From a virus, in the IMG/VR virus record IMGVR_UViG_3300037516_001233, positions 62,001 through 126,000 of that record: a DNA stretch of 64,000 nt; one strand, given 5' to 3'. The position numbers and the translations under genes are program-made. Under the pieces are notes generated by a model. It was not told the DNA's origin. It ran no database searches and saw only the letters and a list, made by a program, of their open reading frames with translations. Of this stretch, positions 1-13,000 are shown piece after piece. Within the stretch, counting starts at the first letter, position 1, and each line of letters opens with the position of its first letter.

Positions 1-327
1 CAATATGTGCACATCGAATCTAATAACATCATTACTTATAGGTACGGCGTTGATAGATATGTTTTTTCCTCTAAAAATATTTTCTCTTTCTAGGGCAGTG
101 CGAATTAATTCTTTTCCAAGCTCTCCAGTTTCGGCAGATTGGGGCATTCCGTAAAGCCTGGATAAATCAACTCCAAGACTTGGATAAGCGTAGAAATCAC
201 CTGGTTCTGTCATCAGCCTAATGTAGATTTGTTGAACATCATTCTGCTTAGAGGACTGGACAACTCCAATATCTCTATTGCCATTGATGGCTAAGTCCCC
301 ATCGAGAGTTAAAAATAAATCAGACAC
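1..327 (-). CDS. Baseplate wedge protein, gp25/DUF2634-like (3' truncated by window)
   Basis: The first 109 codons are visible and the C-terminus lies beyond the window edge. It starts with GTG, overlapping the TGA of the gene before it (GGTGTCTGA), which suggests translational coupling. The product opens with a Leu-Thr-Leu-Asp-Gly-Asp-Leu stretch. It continues with IYIRLMTEPGDFYAYPSLGV and SRLYG, then a helix like ELGKELIRTALERE. This order (a short strand, a 'read-out' segment giving a flat/linear position, then a helix and strand) is typical of gp25-like or XkdS/DUF2634 wedge proteins that join the sheath to the baseplate. Its place after the tail lysozyme and an OB-fold-like protein fits. 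The exact family is an inference from a partial sequence. Confidence 0.6.
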   Translation of the reverse strand, partial: MSDLFLTLDGDLAINGNRDIGVVQSSKQNDVQQIYIRLMTEPGDFYAYPSLGVDLSRLYGMPQSAETGELGKELIRTALERENIFRGKNISINAVPISNDVIRFDVHIL

Positions 328-982
328 CTTTATCCCTTAAAGTTTTTTCCGCAGCTTGATTAAATGTAAAACCAGATTCTATTAATGTTTTCATATAATT
401 TAATTTATCCTGACTATTTGTCAGGGCATAATCCCTTAGTAGATCCTGGTCGTTCTTACTTATAGTACTTGGACTATTGCTAGGTATACCTGTATTGAAG
501 GTGTCAGGCTTGTTGGGCCTAAAGGCAAATTCTCCATTTATAGTAACTATGTTATTATTAGAATTATCTGTCTGGTCAAATTGATCTACTGCACTTAGGT
601 AATAGTCTGCATAATTAAAGCCGGAGTTTATTTCCTTAATCTCAGTAGTAACCAAAGATGGCTCATTATATGAGTCGCCGGCGTAATTTAAACTCTTATT
701 ATTCCATCTAAAACCAGAATCCTCTTTGGTATATACTTTAACAATATCTGCAAATAAAGATATTGTTCCAGTAGATGGGCTTATTATTATCCCTATTTCT
801 TCTCCGGCAAATATTTCAATTTCACCTTTGTCATTTAATTTAATAAAAGAGGAAGTATCTGGATGGGTTAATCCAACTTCTCTTCTGGAGAAAGTGCTTC
901 TTTTCTCCAGCTCAAGAGCTTCATCAAAATAACCTGGGTTTCCAGTTTCTGCATTATTTAATATATCTTTATTAACTGCCAT
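320..982 (-). CDS. Putative baseplate protein, 220 aa
   Basis: A 220-residue protein beginning MAVNKDILNN, just downstream of the OB-fold-like gene (the TAA of that gene lies 1 nt before this ATG) and overlapping the following gp25-like gene. I do not recognise the family. The middle (about residues 50-85) alternates hydrophobic and polar residues (EIEIFAGEEIGIIISPSTG), consistent with a beta-sheet domain. The C-terminal third is polar and ends in a helix (NYMKTLIESGFTFNQAAEKTL). No signal peptide or membrane segment is visible. Its position inside the baseplate block suggests a baseplate or spike accessory role, which is inference only. Confidence 0.7.
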   Translation of the reverse strand: MAVNKDILNNAETGNPGYFDEALELEKRSTFSRREVGLTHPDTSSFIKLNDKGEIEIFAGEEIGIIISPSTGTISLFADIVKVYTKEDSGFRWNNKSLNYAGDSYNEPSLVTTEIKEINSGFNYADYYLSAVDQFDQTDNSNNNIVTINGEFAFRPNKPDTFNTGIPSNSPSTISKNDQDLLRDYALTNSQDKLNYMKTLIESGFTFNQAAEKTLRDKGV

Positions 983-983
983 T

Positions 984-1347
984 TTAAATCATAAACCTAG
1001 GTATGCCGGTGTTTGCTATATTCATATTTGTAGTCCTGCCATTATAAAAATCATTTATAAAGGTGACTATGTATGCATATCTTTCATTGTCATCTTTAAA
1101 CCCTACAATACATCTATCGCCTGGTTCTGGGCTAACCATTTGAAGTCCGGTATACTATTGGGCAAGATACGTTCTTAATTATACCACCAATAGTATCTGA
1201 GTAATTTGATTCTAGTATAATTACCGCAGTGTTTGCATGCTTATCGTACTGAGCAATAGTTCCCATTCTAGTCTTAGCTCTCTGCATGTGGGCTGACTGA
1301 ATTTGCTCATCTATTTTTTTATCAAATTTTGGATAATTTATAGCCAT
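984..1347 (-). CDS. OB-fold-like baseplate/spike protein, 120 aa, read through a CGGA +1 recoding site
   Basis: Two overlapping frames join into one protein. The first frame starts at the ATG at 1347, preceded by AAAGGAAATATA, and runs 66 codons to ...CPIVY. CGG would then be followed after three more codons by TAG. If CGGA (1146-1149) is read as one unit, or the C is skipped, the chain continues LQMVSPEPGDRCIVGFKDD to a TAA at 984, giving 120 residues. The combined sequence has the strand pattern of the OB-fold of phage gp5-like hub or spike proteins: GTIAQYDKHANTAVIIL, then a PxPGDxxxVGF turn, then AYIVTF. Neither half alone makes such a domain. It lies directly downstream of the tail peptidoglycan hydrolase. 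The fold assignment is moderate; the joined reading is well supported. Confidence 0.75.
1146..1149 (-). other. CGGA recoding site 1 (TAC CGGA CTT)
   Basis: The in-frame CGG is followed by A. Zero-frame reading stops three codons later. The +1 reading gives Tyr-[Gly or other]-Leu-Gln-Met and opens the PEPGD turn expected in an OB-like domain. No prfB-like or homopolymer slip sequence is present in the P site. Confidence 0.75.
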
Positions 1348-1357
1348 TATATTTCCT

Positions 1358-4061
1358 TTACCAAACCGGAGAAGATCCGACATATGTATAATTACTTCCA
1401 GGCCAAATCTGACCACCTAATGGTTTAGGTGTAGTTGCCGTTGTGGGTGTGGGTGAATTGGTGACGTGTTGATCTATAAAAGTTTTATCGCCTAACGAAA
1501 TAGCTACGTGACCATAGTTACTATTACCCCCAGTGCCACCGGTCCAAAATACTAAATACCCAGCTGGAGGATTGTCCCCATATAATGTACCTGGTTTACA
1601 AAAGGATGTACGATCTTTTATTGATTCGTAATGCGATTGCGCAGTATCATGTGAAGTCAGATTGCTAGATGGTCTTTTATCTCCATCTTTCCTATCCCAT
1701 TCTTTTGTAAACAAATCTCTTTTGACTGGACCAAATAAACCAATTCCAGCACCGAGCCTACTAGCAAAAGCCTCGCAGCCAAAGGCATTACCAGTCCTTG
1801 CCTCCCATGGATCTAACCTATTAGTCCTTAACCAAATTGCAGCTTCTTTAATTTGTGTTTTAGTAAATGTTGGAATCCCTCCAGCAGCTGTTTCTGGTAC
1901 TGTCGATATGTCACCGTTAGTTTTAAATACATACCCTGCTAACCATTGGTCTAAAAATTCTTTACTGGATCTAAGATTCTTGTCTGTTCCCTTTTTCTTT
2001 ACCCAAGACTTAAGGTCTTCCGCTGTTTTCCCTGGATTATTGGCTAGATAATAGTTTACCGCTGTTTGGAACTTAAGCCCCCTTAGCCACCCTGCTGGTG
2101 GTCTTTTGCTTGCACTGTACGCTTCTCCAACTTTTCCTTCTGTCCCATATTCTCCCCAGTTCCACCACATCCACATATCTTTTCTTTTGGCGGTTAATTC
2201 TGACAACAAGAATATTTGGGTTAGGGCATTCCATAATCTTGGGTCAGAATGCAACTTTCCTTCACTAATACCATAATCATCTGGCTTTTTAGGATTAACC
2301 TTATACCATTCTTTCATTTTTGCTATTGCAGTAGTTTGATCTTTCGTCCCATTTGCTTCCCAATCTTTGTCGATTAATTTATAACCACGACCAAGTACTT
2401 TTACTAATTTTGTGTTTGTTGAATCTAAGCTAACTAAAGTTAAGGCTTTAGTCAATAGACTTGGAATTCCTAAAAAGTTTACTTGCCAAAGACCAATTGA
2501 ATAATCACTAGTGCCCTTTGGCGTACCGGAACTGTCGTTAACTAGGCCATTGAATCCGCCAGGGCTAAAATTACTTTCTCTTTCCGCTATGCACATCCAT
2601 ATTGCAGCTGCTGCTGCACTGTATCCACCATATGTTACTAATGCTTTGTAGAGTGCGTTCTTATTCTTCAATGCATGTGTTGATGTTGGCCCTTGAGCGT
2701 AGCTTTGGCCAAGCTCGGAGATATCACCGGCATCTCCAGCAGGAGGGTCACCAGCATCTGGATCACCTTCACCTGATGAACCTTCATCTGAATCTACCCA
2801 GTCTTCATAAGAGCCAGCTCTTGCTGGGCCAAATGACATATGTATATGATCCCTATGTCCTGCATCTCCGGAAAAATTTATTCTAACTAACTCAGGGTAA
2901 TTTTTTATTATTAATGCAGCATTAGTGCTTGCAAAATCACCTTCAAAGCCATTGCCTATCCCATACTCAGTCATAAGTTGATCGTGAATCACTATTAAAT
3001 CAGGATGAAGATACTCTGGGACTGTCTTAAGCTTAGCTAATATTAGGTTTAATGCAGTTCTGTAAACATCTACGTTCTTACCAGCAAGACTAACTGCATC
3101 TGAGCTAGACCTTCCTACCATAGTTATGTCAAAAGCTCTACCAAATGTATGGTCAGATACAGTACCCTGATCCAACATGTTTCCTTGAGCTGCACCAGTA
3201 AAACCATTAGTAGCACCCAAGCTACCTTTTACATATAGCCCCGACCCACTGGACCCAAGGCAGAGTAAGAGCTCTACCATTGAAGCACAAGTGTAGGCTA
3301 CTTTACCGTCAATCCCCGTCCAATAGCTTTGATCAGTATTCAATATCGGGTTATTATTGTTATTAACCCCTCTAGATGCCGTAAGGTATATTTTTGAAGT
3401 AGAAGGTATTTTTGCTGAGTCAGTTGCCCTAAAAGTAAAAGCTAGTTGATTAATATCACTGACAATGCCAGTTGAAACTACCTGTTTCATTCTTTCCTCA
3501 AAAATAGTTTTTTCTTCGGGAGTTAATTGACTTGCTATTGTAACTGCTCTACCTGCACCAGATGCTGCTGTAGTCGGGTTAAAGCTACCAACCGTATCGC
3601 TATGCGGAGCTCCATCTGGGCCAACGCTATTGGATAAGTCGGTAAGAACGTTGGGCAGGTTATAACCTAGGCCTTGTTTGCCCAAGGACCCACTAGCCAC
3701 TATTTGGCTAAAGGCAGTAGATCCGAGTTAGGGTTGCATTGGCATTTTGTGAATTTGGGTCTGATATAACAATGCCCTTCCCTGATGCATCAGTTCCTGG
3801 GTTGGCTGCTAGTATTGAGGCAATGCTTGATTCTGTATTTTTTTGACTTATCTGTAGGGCAAAGTTTGGGCTTCTATATAATGCGTCTCCACCTAATATG
3901 CTTTGCAAGTCCCTTTGAGTCAGATGCCTGCTTGCTGCATTAGGGTCTTGGGAATAGGAAGTTTTTAATGGTTCTCCAGTTGGATAAAAACTTTCTGCTA
4001 CTTTTTTAGTTATTGTAGATGAGTCAGCCAAGTCATCTACATTAAATTTTAAATCATCCAT
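1358..4061 (-). CDS. Tail-associated peptidoglycan hydrolase with M15-like, lytic-transglycosylase-like and NlpC/P60- or CHAP-like domains, 900 aa, CGGA recoded
   Basis: The ATG at 4061 follows GGAGCATAAAAA. After 112 codons the frame reaches CGG (3723-3725) and then a stop five codons later. Reading CGGA as one unit continues into a long frame ending at 1358, 900 residues in all. Three enzyme-like regions follow. Around residues 300-410 are SDHTFGRAFD and GHRDHIH, the metal-binding pattern of M15/VanY peptidases. Around 490-530 are a Glu in AERES and DYSIGLWQVN, as in lysozyme-like transglycosylases. Around 760-855 are CEAFASRLG and YGHVAISLGD, the Cys/His pair of CHAP or NlpC/P60 peptidases. 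It probably opens the cell wall at the baseplate during DNA entry. The M15 and transglycosylase calls are firm; the third is likely. A start at 3700 without recoding would lose the N-terminal 120 residues and its ribosome site. Confidence 0.8.
3722..3725 (-). other. CGGA recoding site 2 (ACT CGGA TCT)
   Basis: This site sits in the tail hydrolase at codon 113. Zero frame would give Arg-Ile-Tyr-Cys-Leu-stop. The +1 reading gives Thr-[Gly]-Ser-Thr-Ala-Phe and runs on for 788 residues. The upstream part has its own ATG and ribosome site and no identity as a separate short gene. Confidence 0.75.
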
Positions 4062-4064
4062 TTT

Positions 4065-7000
4065 TTATGCTCCGTTTTTTCCTATTGCTAAAGTTTCACT
4101 TGATGTATTTATTGACGGCTGCTCTACTAATAGTCCGGAAGTATAAACTTTAGCTAAATTATTTACCACAAGTTCCCAGTTCAAAGAAGCTGGAGTCCCA
4201 TCATCATAGTATTCATCCCAAGCTATATTTGGCCAATCTGAAACTTTTTGATATATATCTCTGATTACTCTCATTGCAAAATATGTATTATATATCTTTA
4301 TTCTTGCATTTGTAGTACTTATAAAATTAGTTTTGCTCGCTGCATATAACTTGTAGTAGTCGACTAAAGACGTTGTTGATGTTGCGTCATAAATTTCAGT
4401 AAATCTATCATGAAACACTCCATCGTAGAAACTGTTTTTTAATTGAATTTTTATATCTGTATCTGATAAAGTTTTGTTTTTTACAAATAAATTATTTATT
4501 TCTAAACTTAAAGAATCTATTATTTTTTGAGTAGTTTTATAGAATATAGTTCCCAATACTCTTGACCCATAAATATCCTTACCATAGGAAACATAAGTAT
4601 TCTTTTGGGCTCCGGCTTCGAAGTCATCTTCGCCAACTATTGCTGTTATTTTTTTGGTATCTGGATTAACTCTTAACACTATTACCTTGTCTTTAATTGC
4701 ATTTAAGGTAAACAATGTTGAAGCTCCACCTGGCGATGTATTAAGTTTAAATTCAGTAGACTTATATGAATATACTGTTACGTTGCCAGTATAATTTTTT
4801 TCTTGAACATCTGCGTGCCTATATGGGATTGTTATATATCCATTTAAAAAGAGTCTATTACTTACAGCATAAACTGCTGATGCAGTAGTTCCAGATTTAT
4901 TATCTACGTTTACAGAAATGCCATAATCATTAGCTGCTGGATTGGAATCTACCTGAGTTACTACTCCTTCCATCCAATTAACTTCTGGAGAATTTTTGTT
5001 ATATATCTTAACTCTAGATCCAACATAAAAATCAGAATTAACAGCACTGGAAGATAGCTTAAATCTTTGTACGCCATTAGTAAAACTTGGAGTAATTGTA
5101 GTAGTATCTTTTATAGTTTCATATTGCTTTCCATTAATTGCTATTGTTCCATCTAGTATTAATGGTGATCCATTAAAGTTTGGAATTGAAATTCTAACTT
5201 TATCCCCAGTTTTACCATCATTTTCATCAGACCCTTGAAAGTAATTACTTGGGCTGTCAACTAAATCGCTAAATTCTTTAAGTGTTAAATCAAATTTAAT
5301 AAACATAATATTATTTTTAATTTTAATAGATTTTACATTAACAGTCTTAGGAGGAAGAGTGTCAGTATTAGATTTTACGATAGCTAATTCAGGTGTATCT
5401 ATTCCATCAAATCTAACCCTAAATGGGACCTCAGCCTTATCAAATATGTCTATAACATCAATTGTGTCACCGTCAATTACTTTACTGACTTTGCATATCA
5501 CTTTGAAAAATCTATTTAATCCTGTTTTTTCTGGTCCTATGCCAGAGTACTTCAACACCTGAGCATTAACCAATGCGTTCTCAAGGCTTATATATCTAGT
5601 AAGATCATTTATTTCTTTTTCTCTCCATCCAAGATTCTTAAGAAGATCATCAGTTCTAATATATTCATATCCTTCAACTGTTCTCACCTTAGTTGATGCG
5701 CCTAATATTCCTGGAAGAAGTTTCTTAGTAGCATATCTTCCCACTACCATTCCTTGGCCGCTTTGATTAAGTCCTGCGTCCATAGCTTGACCATTCTTAT
5801 TCAAGTATTGTATATAACATCCGTGTTGGTCAAGAACGTTATCTCTAATCCAACTCCAACCCTTCCAGGCGAGGCCTCCACCAGCACTACCTCCTATTAA
5901 GGCTGCACCACCAGCAAGCAATGCCCCACTACCAGGAACTGCAAGGGTTGCTATCGCTGTAGCAGCAGCTCCAAGACCAGTCATTGCCGCAAACATTGAA
6001 CCCACTCCACCTTTAGCAGATGGGTTATTAGTCTTATTGGCAACCATAGTCCTTACATTGTCATTAATATCTTGAAAACCTTCAGCAGTAAAACTCGCCA
6101 TTGCATCTTTTGCTATCGATGATGCTCCATGGGTGTATTGTATCCCGCCTACCATTTGAGTTTGCAATGATGAGGCCAAACCATCTACGCTTACTTGGGC
6201 TGATGCGGTAACGCCAGAACCTAAAGAGTTCATATATAGTCTAGTATCATTTCTTAAGGCTTGCATATGAAACCAAGTGCCAACCCATGAAGACATGAAC
6301 CATCTAGATGGATCATTAACTGTAACTAATGCGTTAGGAGTTATAGAAGTAATGAATCCAAGCTCAGAAGTAAAGTGATGTACTACTTGTTCTACTTCAA
6401 ACATGCCATACATTCTTTCATAAACATCAGCTAGATAGACAAGGTCGTGAGGTCTTATGTCGGCATTTCCCACTACTACAATCTCTCCACCATATATATC
6501 TTTTAGAGATTCCTTAAGGTGAGCTAGAGCTACTCTTCTAGCAGAAAGTTCATCCGGAGTTCCTTGAGCAAACTTTGAAATGCCTCTAGCAAATTCAAAA
6601 GGATGAAGTATTGGTTGAAGAGCTCCGAAGAGACCAGACCCACTTACGTTGTCGTAATACAAGCCAGTTTCTACTGTTTTTTCTACTTGCCTTTCAGACG
6701 GAGTAGATTTATCCATAGCTACAGTTACTGGGTATTTTCCATCCGATACTGCAGTGATACTAGTTGCAACTCCAGAAATATTTTCCTGAATTCCATTAGA
6801 TATGATGTGCGAGAAAGAACTAATGTAATGCATCCTCTGGAATGGTTCTCTGATTTCTACAACTGGCTCACCATATTCTCTTGTGAACGGATTATCTACA
6901 GCTCTTAATAGAGAGCCAGGTCTGCCCAAAGAATAATAAATCGAATCATTTAAAGCTTTGTTTAATATGTTAGCTTGTTTTGACATTTGACCAACTTGGC

Positions 7001-10000
7001 CAAGACCGTATCCCAACTGCATCATTGACATTCTAAATAAGTTAATTAAGCCAGACAAGCTGTCCCCAAGAGCGGTAAAAAGTGGACCAATATTTGCATC
7101 CCAGAAACCATCTATCTCTTCTCCCGCTTTGCCAACAATATTGGTAGCACTAGAACCTTCTCCTCTATTTTCTGCAAGTAACTTTCTAAATTTTTGAGCA
7201 TCTTTGCCATAGGTGGAGTTAGGATCTATGTAAGCTTGAAATATTTTTAGAACAGGATTAAAATCCCATTGATCATGACCTCTCATTTTACGGTTTGGCT
7301 TTAGCACTAGCCATGCTCTAGCATAAGGGTCCGACCACATTGTGTTTCTAAAAGCCCCTACTAAATATAGGAAAAGTTGTTTTGGAGTTTCTACAGTTCC
7401 TAAATAATCTTCTGGATCAACCCCAGCTAATTTTATTCCATCTGAAATGATACTCTTAATACCTTCTACCTTAGATGTAACTAGGTCATTAAAATATTCT
7501 ATTAGTCCGTCATTTTCTATTGATCCATCTATAAACTTCTGCCTAGACAAGTCAAGAGCCTGCTTAATCTTATCTCCATTTATCCCGGTTAGACCACGAC
7601 TTCTTTCCACTGAACTTACTGTTGTAGTAGCAAAGAAATCTTCACCAAACACTGCAGTAAACTCATCATCAGCACTATCGCCTGTATCCCCATACTTTTT
7701 AAAAATACTACTAGCACTAGTGGTATTTGCTCCGGAATCAGGTGGTGGAGTATCTGTGCCTATAGCAGCGCCAAGTGAACCAAGATCAATTAACTTCTCT
7801 TCGCTATCTGGGTCTAGCCCGTAGGCATTTTGGAAAGCTTCTTTTACATTGGTATATGTATGGTATCCTAATCTAAATTGATCCCAAATATCTGCTGCTT
7901 GCTGTAGCGTTCTTCCATCTCCAGCTAATACGCTTACTGATTGATCAAAATCTTCGTCATATAATTTTCTTGCATCTATTGAAACCATATCAGTTTCTGT
8001 GTAGACTCCAACAAATCTTTTTCTACCAATTGCTTCTTTGCCTTCTCCAGAATCAGCTGTCTCTTTATCTAAGATTGCTTTTAGCGAATCTCTAGAAAGT
8101 TCAGTATATTTGTTTTTCTTAACCAAGTCAAAATATCCACCCGTGGAAAGTCCTTCTTTACCCATTATATTTCCTGCTAGTTTTGCACTTCCCATAACTT
8201 CTATGGCAGTAGTATAGTCACTTGTTGTTTTATCGAAAGTAAATTGATAAGATTCTTTACCATTAATAAAATTTGGATTGATAATACTTTTGTTTCCCTT
8301 AAAACTTCCAAAGCCAATTATTTTTTTAGGCTTAACAAGTTCGCTAAGGTCTGTTGGTCTTTCAAATTCTTTTGATGGCAAAAATACATCTGGGACAACG
8401 CCCAATGGGGTGTCATCAGGGACAAATGCATAGAGGCATTTTCTTGGAACTGGGAACGGAGCTATGTTTGCTTTAGCCGCATTGATGATCGCAGTCTCTG
8501 CTCCGTGCCAAGAATCTTCCGACTTAGAGCTGTCCCCATCTTGCCAGAAAGTTGTTTCATTTGCAGTTAGATTTAACATACCCAAAAAATAAGCTGCATC
8601 GGGTGAGACTATTGCATCCAGTTCGACATCCAGTCCTAAGCCTAAAGCATTACCCCCACTACCCCCACTCTCCGTTTTTGGTTCTACAGTATTGCCGAAT
8701 TCATCTATGCCATCTCTAAGTCCTGCGTCTTCTGCATCGCTGTCTACCGTAGGTGCAAGTATGCTAACTTTTTTGTCGCCCCATAAAAAATAAGCTGGTT
8801 TACAAACTACTGCTATTCCAGTTGTAGGGCTATATACTAATACTTTTCTAGACTTATAATCTTGGACACTACCGTAAGTATCAGTTATGTTATGAATTAG
8901 TTTAAAGTTTTCTACACTCCAGTCATTAAGTCCTTCGCCTGGATTATATGGCCATCTCATAGCTATGTAGAATTGCTCCTCCAACGCCGTCATTGGAGAT
9001 CCCCATTCCATTATGGAAGCAGCGTTGTTTGCTCGATTGATTGTTTTTCCAATAATCGCATACTCTCTATCGGCTCCGTCTATTACAGGCGCATTATTTT
9101 TTCTTAGGTCTGGGTACGGCATTCTGATAACGTTTTCAGATCCCATTGTTGTTTTATTTTTTTCAGAATAAATATAAGCTGATGCGTCTTCTAGTTCATT
9201 GTTGAAAGAAAGAGTAGCACTTAACTTAAACTTTAATCCTATCCCAACCTCATTTGAGTTTCTGGTGTTTGTAGTATCTACTGTATTGATGCCTGTAAAA
9301 ATAGAAGCTTCTAGTTTTAACAGTTTGATCCATTCAGTTTCCTCTTTTTTTGCGCCTACAGTGCCATAGGCCCAATCATCTACTGCCAAAGTCATATAAT
9401 CAGCTCTGTGATTATTCCATTTACCAAGTTGATTGCTTAAAGCATAATATGCATAGTCCTCTAATACTATTCCATCTTCTCTGTCGGTAAAAAATGGAAA
9501 CCTATATCTGTAAGGAAGTTGATCTATTTGTTTATGCTGCGCTAGTTGTTCTTTACTTAAATCTACTACGATATCTGTCCCATTTCCAGTTATAGGTAGG
9601 TGATAGCCAACAGTAGCATATCCCGAATCAGAAGGGAGTTTAGATACTACTTTGCCATCTTTCTTATAATAGATTGAAGATGCAACACCAAATGCTACAA
9701 GTCTTCCAGCCAACTTCTTACCTGGGGCATATAGCTCTATATTGCCAGATGTTCCACCTTGTGCTCCTAGTATAGTGTCTATTGGTACTAGGGTTTGATT
9801 GGCATTTCTAAATGCTTCTGCATCAGCGAAAGGGTTAGATTCCTTATTCAATGAGTTGATAATCTCTTGAGTATTCTGGTCTATGTCAACCATTCTTGGA
9901 TAATTTACTCCGGCATTTTGAGCTCTTTGGTCAGTGTCAAAACCAGCAGTAAGTGGTACTACGCCTGATGTGTACAGCCAATGAGGCTTTCCGTAAAATA

Positions 10001-13000
10001 CAGTAGATCTATCTTCAAATGGTCTAATCGCCACAATGTAATTTGGAAGAAGTCTTGCGCAAGTTTGAAATAAGTCCCAAACACTTCTCATATAAGTTTG
10101 TGCTCTAAAAGATACTTCATCTAAACCAGGAAGATCATCATCCATCCCAGAAGTAATGCCCATCGCATTAAATATATTAGCTCCACCCCTACCACTTAAA
10201 ACACCCGTTAAACCAATAGCTGCGCCAAATACTGGAGCTCCAAGAGCAGCAACACCAACACCTGCAAGCACTATCCCTCCACTGATTATGCCACTTGTTA
10301 AAGAGGCTGATCCATTACTGTTTCTAAGCTCGTTACCTACATTGTAAGCGTCCATTACTGAAGTTGCAGTTTGGTTACCTTGTCCATATGCAGTAGTTAA
10401 GTTGTTCCAAGCTACATCTGTGGCTCTTCCTATATAATTAATTCTTTCGTTAGGTTTATCTTCTGGAGTTAAGCTTGCAATTGTAGACCAACCGTCCCCT
10501 AAGTCTCCGCCTAAGAACTGGGCAATGCCTGTCCCATTGCCTGGGTATATATTTCTTTTGAATATTTCAAAATCTCTTTGGGTAGAAAAATTAGCCCATA
10601 AAGTTTTCATTAAAGAAACGCCAGGAACTCTAATTTCTGGGCCAATTCCATTTAAAGATCCTTCTCCATCATTGGTTCCGGAACTCAATACCCCAATAAC
10701 AGAACCTGCCCCAAATAGATTTCCACTTCCAGTACCTAGAGATTCAAAGGCATCCTTGACAGATGCAGTGACTGCATCATTTTTTGCTTGTTCTAAATCA
10801 TTTAAAGGCTGATAAAGTATCGAACCAAAATGTCTAATTCCAAATTTATTTTCAGAAAAAATAGTTCCTCTAGTTGCATGAGCTAAAGCTTCTCTACTCC
10901 TGGAGGAACCCATAGACAATAGTCTAACCATTAAATCTCTGGGTTCCGATAACCAAAACCCAGTATTGATTCCACCATCAATCTTGCCGCTATCACCTTT
11001 TTTATTAGTACTATTAACGATAGGGCTTAGCTCTATTGCATCTGACTGAGCAGTGATGGTAACTATTTCTCCGTTTTCAACTTGGGTGATAACTCCATTG
11101 AAGACTGTTTGTAGCGAATTGGGATTAGACCCATAACCAGCTCTTAAGTGTACTCTAACACCAGGTTTAAGTCTAATATTATTTATGTCAACAACAAATG
11201 TGCTGTCCATATGATTCTGTAAATTCATTGATCTGTTTAGGACATTGGCAATTACTGAATCCATAGCATCTTGAGTTGATACTTGATCATTATAAGATTC
11301 ATCTGTTTTATCAAATAATGAATTTGAAGCTGGTGTTGTTAGCTTGGAATAAAGATTAGAAACTCTTAACATCAAAGTGTCTCCAAGAATATCTTCAGAT
11401 TGAACTATAGAAAAATCTATAATAGATTGAAGTCCATAAAAATTATCAAAAAGTTTTACTCCGGCAAAATATCCACCTTCATCAATTAACCAAAGCATAT
11501 AAGTTGGGAACGCTCTCAGCATTCTTCCAGATATATCCCTGTATTGAGTATCTATAAGCATCTTTTCCCAATGCTTAGTGGTACTAGGCACTTTGGACTT
11601 TGTAGCCATTACCTCTGGTTTATCTGCACTGCCGTTAGAGTAAGGGTCTGCATAGTCGGCTGGGGTTGATCCAGCAACACCGGTGTGTGTTTTTTGTCCT
11701 GGCGAATAGGATTTGGATGGAGAGTCTACGTCCTGATGAGATATAGGGATTGGCCTATATCCAATTTGTCCGGTACTTTCTGATTTAGTAACCTCTACTC
11801 CGTCAATAGTTAAATAGAATTTATTATTCAGTTTACTCATGTAGCCTAAGTGATAGCCCATAGCGGTGGTAAATATTGCAGGGACTTTATCTTCCGATGT
11901 ATTCTCCTGTGCTGGCAATAGAGTAATTACGTGATGTATTCCTAAATTGTCTGGGTTAAAAGATATGTAACCGTCTTCATCTCCTGTACCTTTTGCTCCT
12001 GATAAATAGGAATTTAATTCATTAATCTTAGATTGATCACTAGATACAATGTCTCCAGCTTTTAATTCTATTCCAGTAGCATTAGAACCTATTTCATATT
12101 CGCTACCAAAAATAGCTACAGTGCCATCAATTTCAGGGAATTCTTTTATATAATCAATTATCAATTGCTTTTTTTGATTATTAAAAAATTGTTTAATTGC
12201 GCCCTCTACGTATGATACTGATTCTCTTGCGCCAATTCCTTGTTCTTCAAAATATTTTTTTAGTTCTGATATTTTATCATTTTTTACAAAATCTTTAATT
12301 GCATTCATAATAGCTACATCAGCTTTAGCTTGTTCTGAACTTGAAGCAGTATTATATTGTTTTGGAGTTATAATAAAATCTTTATTTTTTTCAGTTTGAA
12401 CAGTTATGTTATTTATAATATCTCTATCAAACATTTCAAAAGATCTAAAATAATAATCAGGATCTAAACATCCTACTACTTCCCCTTGATCATCTTTTAT
12501 AGTCAAAGGGAAGTCGGGGTAGGCGTTGAATGCTCCCCATAGTTGCTTTATTCTTAGAAATGGATTTTTTTTAGTTTTAAAAGTATCTACCATTTCCTGT
12601 TGTTGCTTGGAAGAAAGCTGCTCTCGTTGTTGCTGAAATATATCAAAGTCTACAAAGGACATTTTTACATCATAAACATGAGGGAAATTTGGTATTGTAT
12701 TAACCTCATAACTTAGTGGCATAACATATTTCATGCCTGCTAAACCAGCTATGATATTTTTGATTCCCATAAAACCTATTACGCCAGCAGCGTGCTCTAA
12801 TCTAGCTAAGCCATTTATATGTTCAAAAACATTTCTTATTTTTATTAATTCTTTTTCACCAAATATAGTCATTGATATATTAAGATAAGTGTCTTTTCCA
12901 CCTATGTGTTGATAGGTTGGTTCTTCCTGCATTTGAAGTTGCATTTTAGCTAGGTTATTTCCAAGGGTTACTGAAACTCCATTGACAATAACAGATTTAG

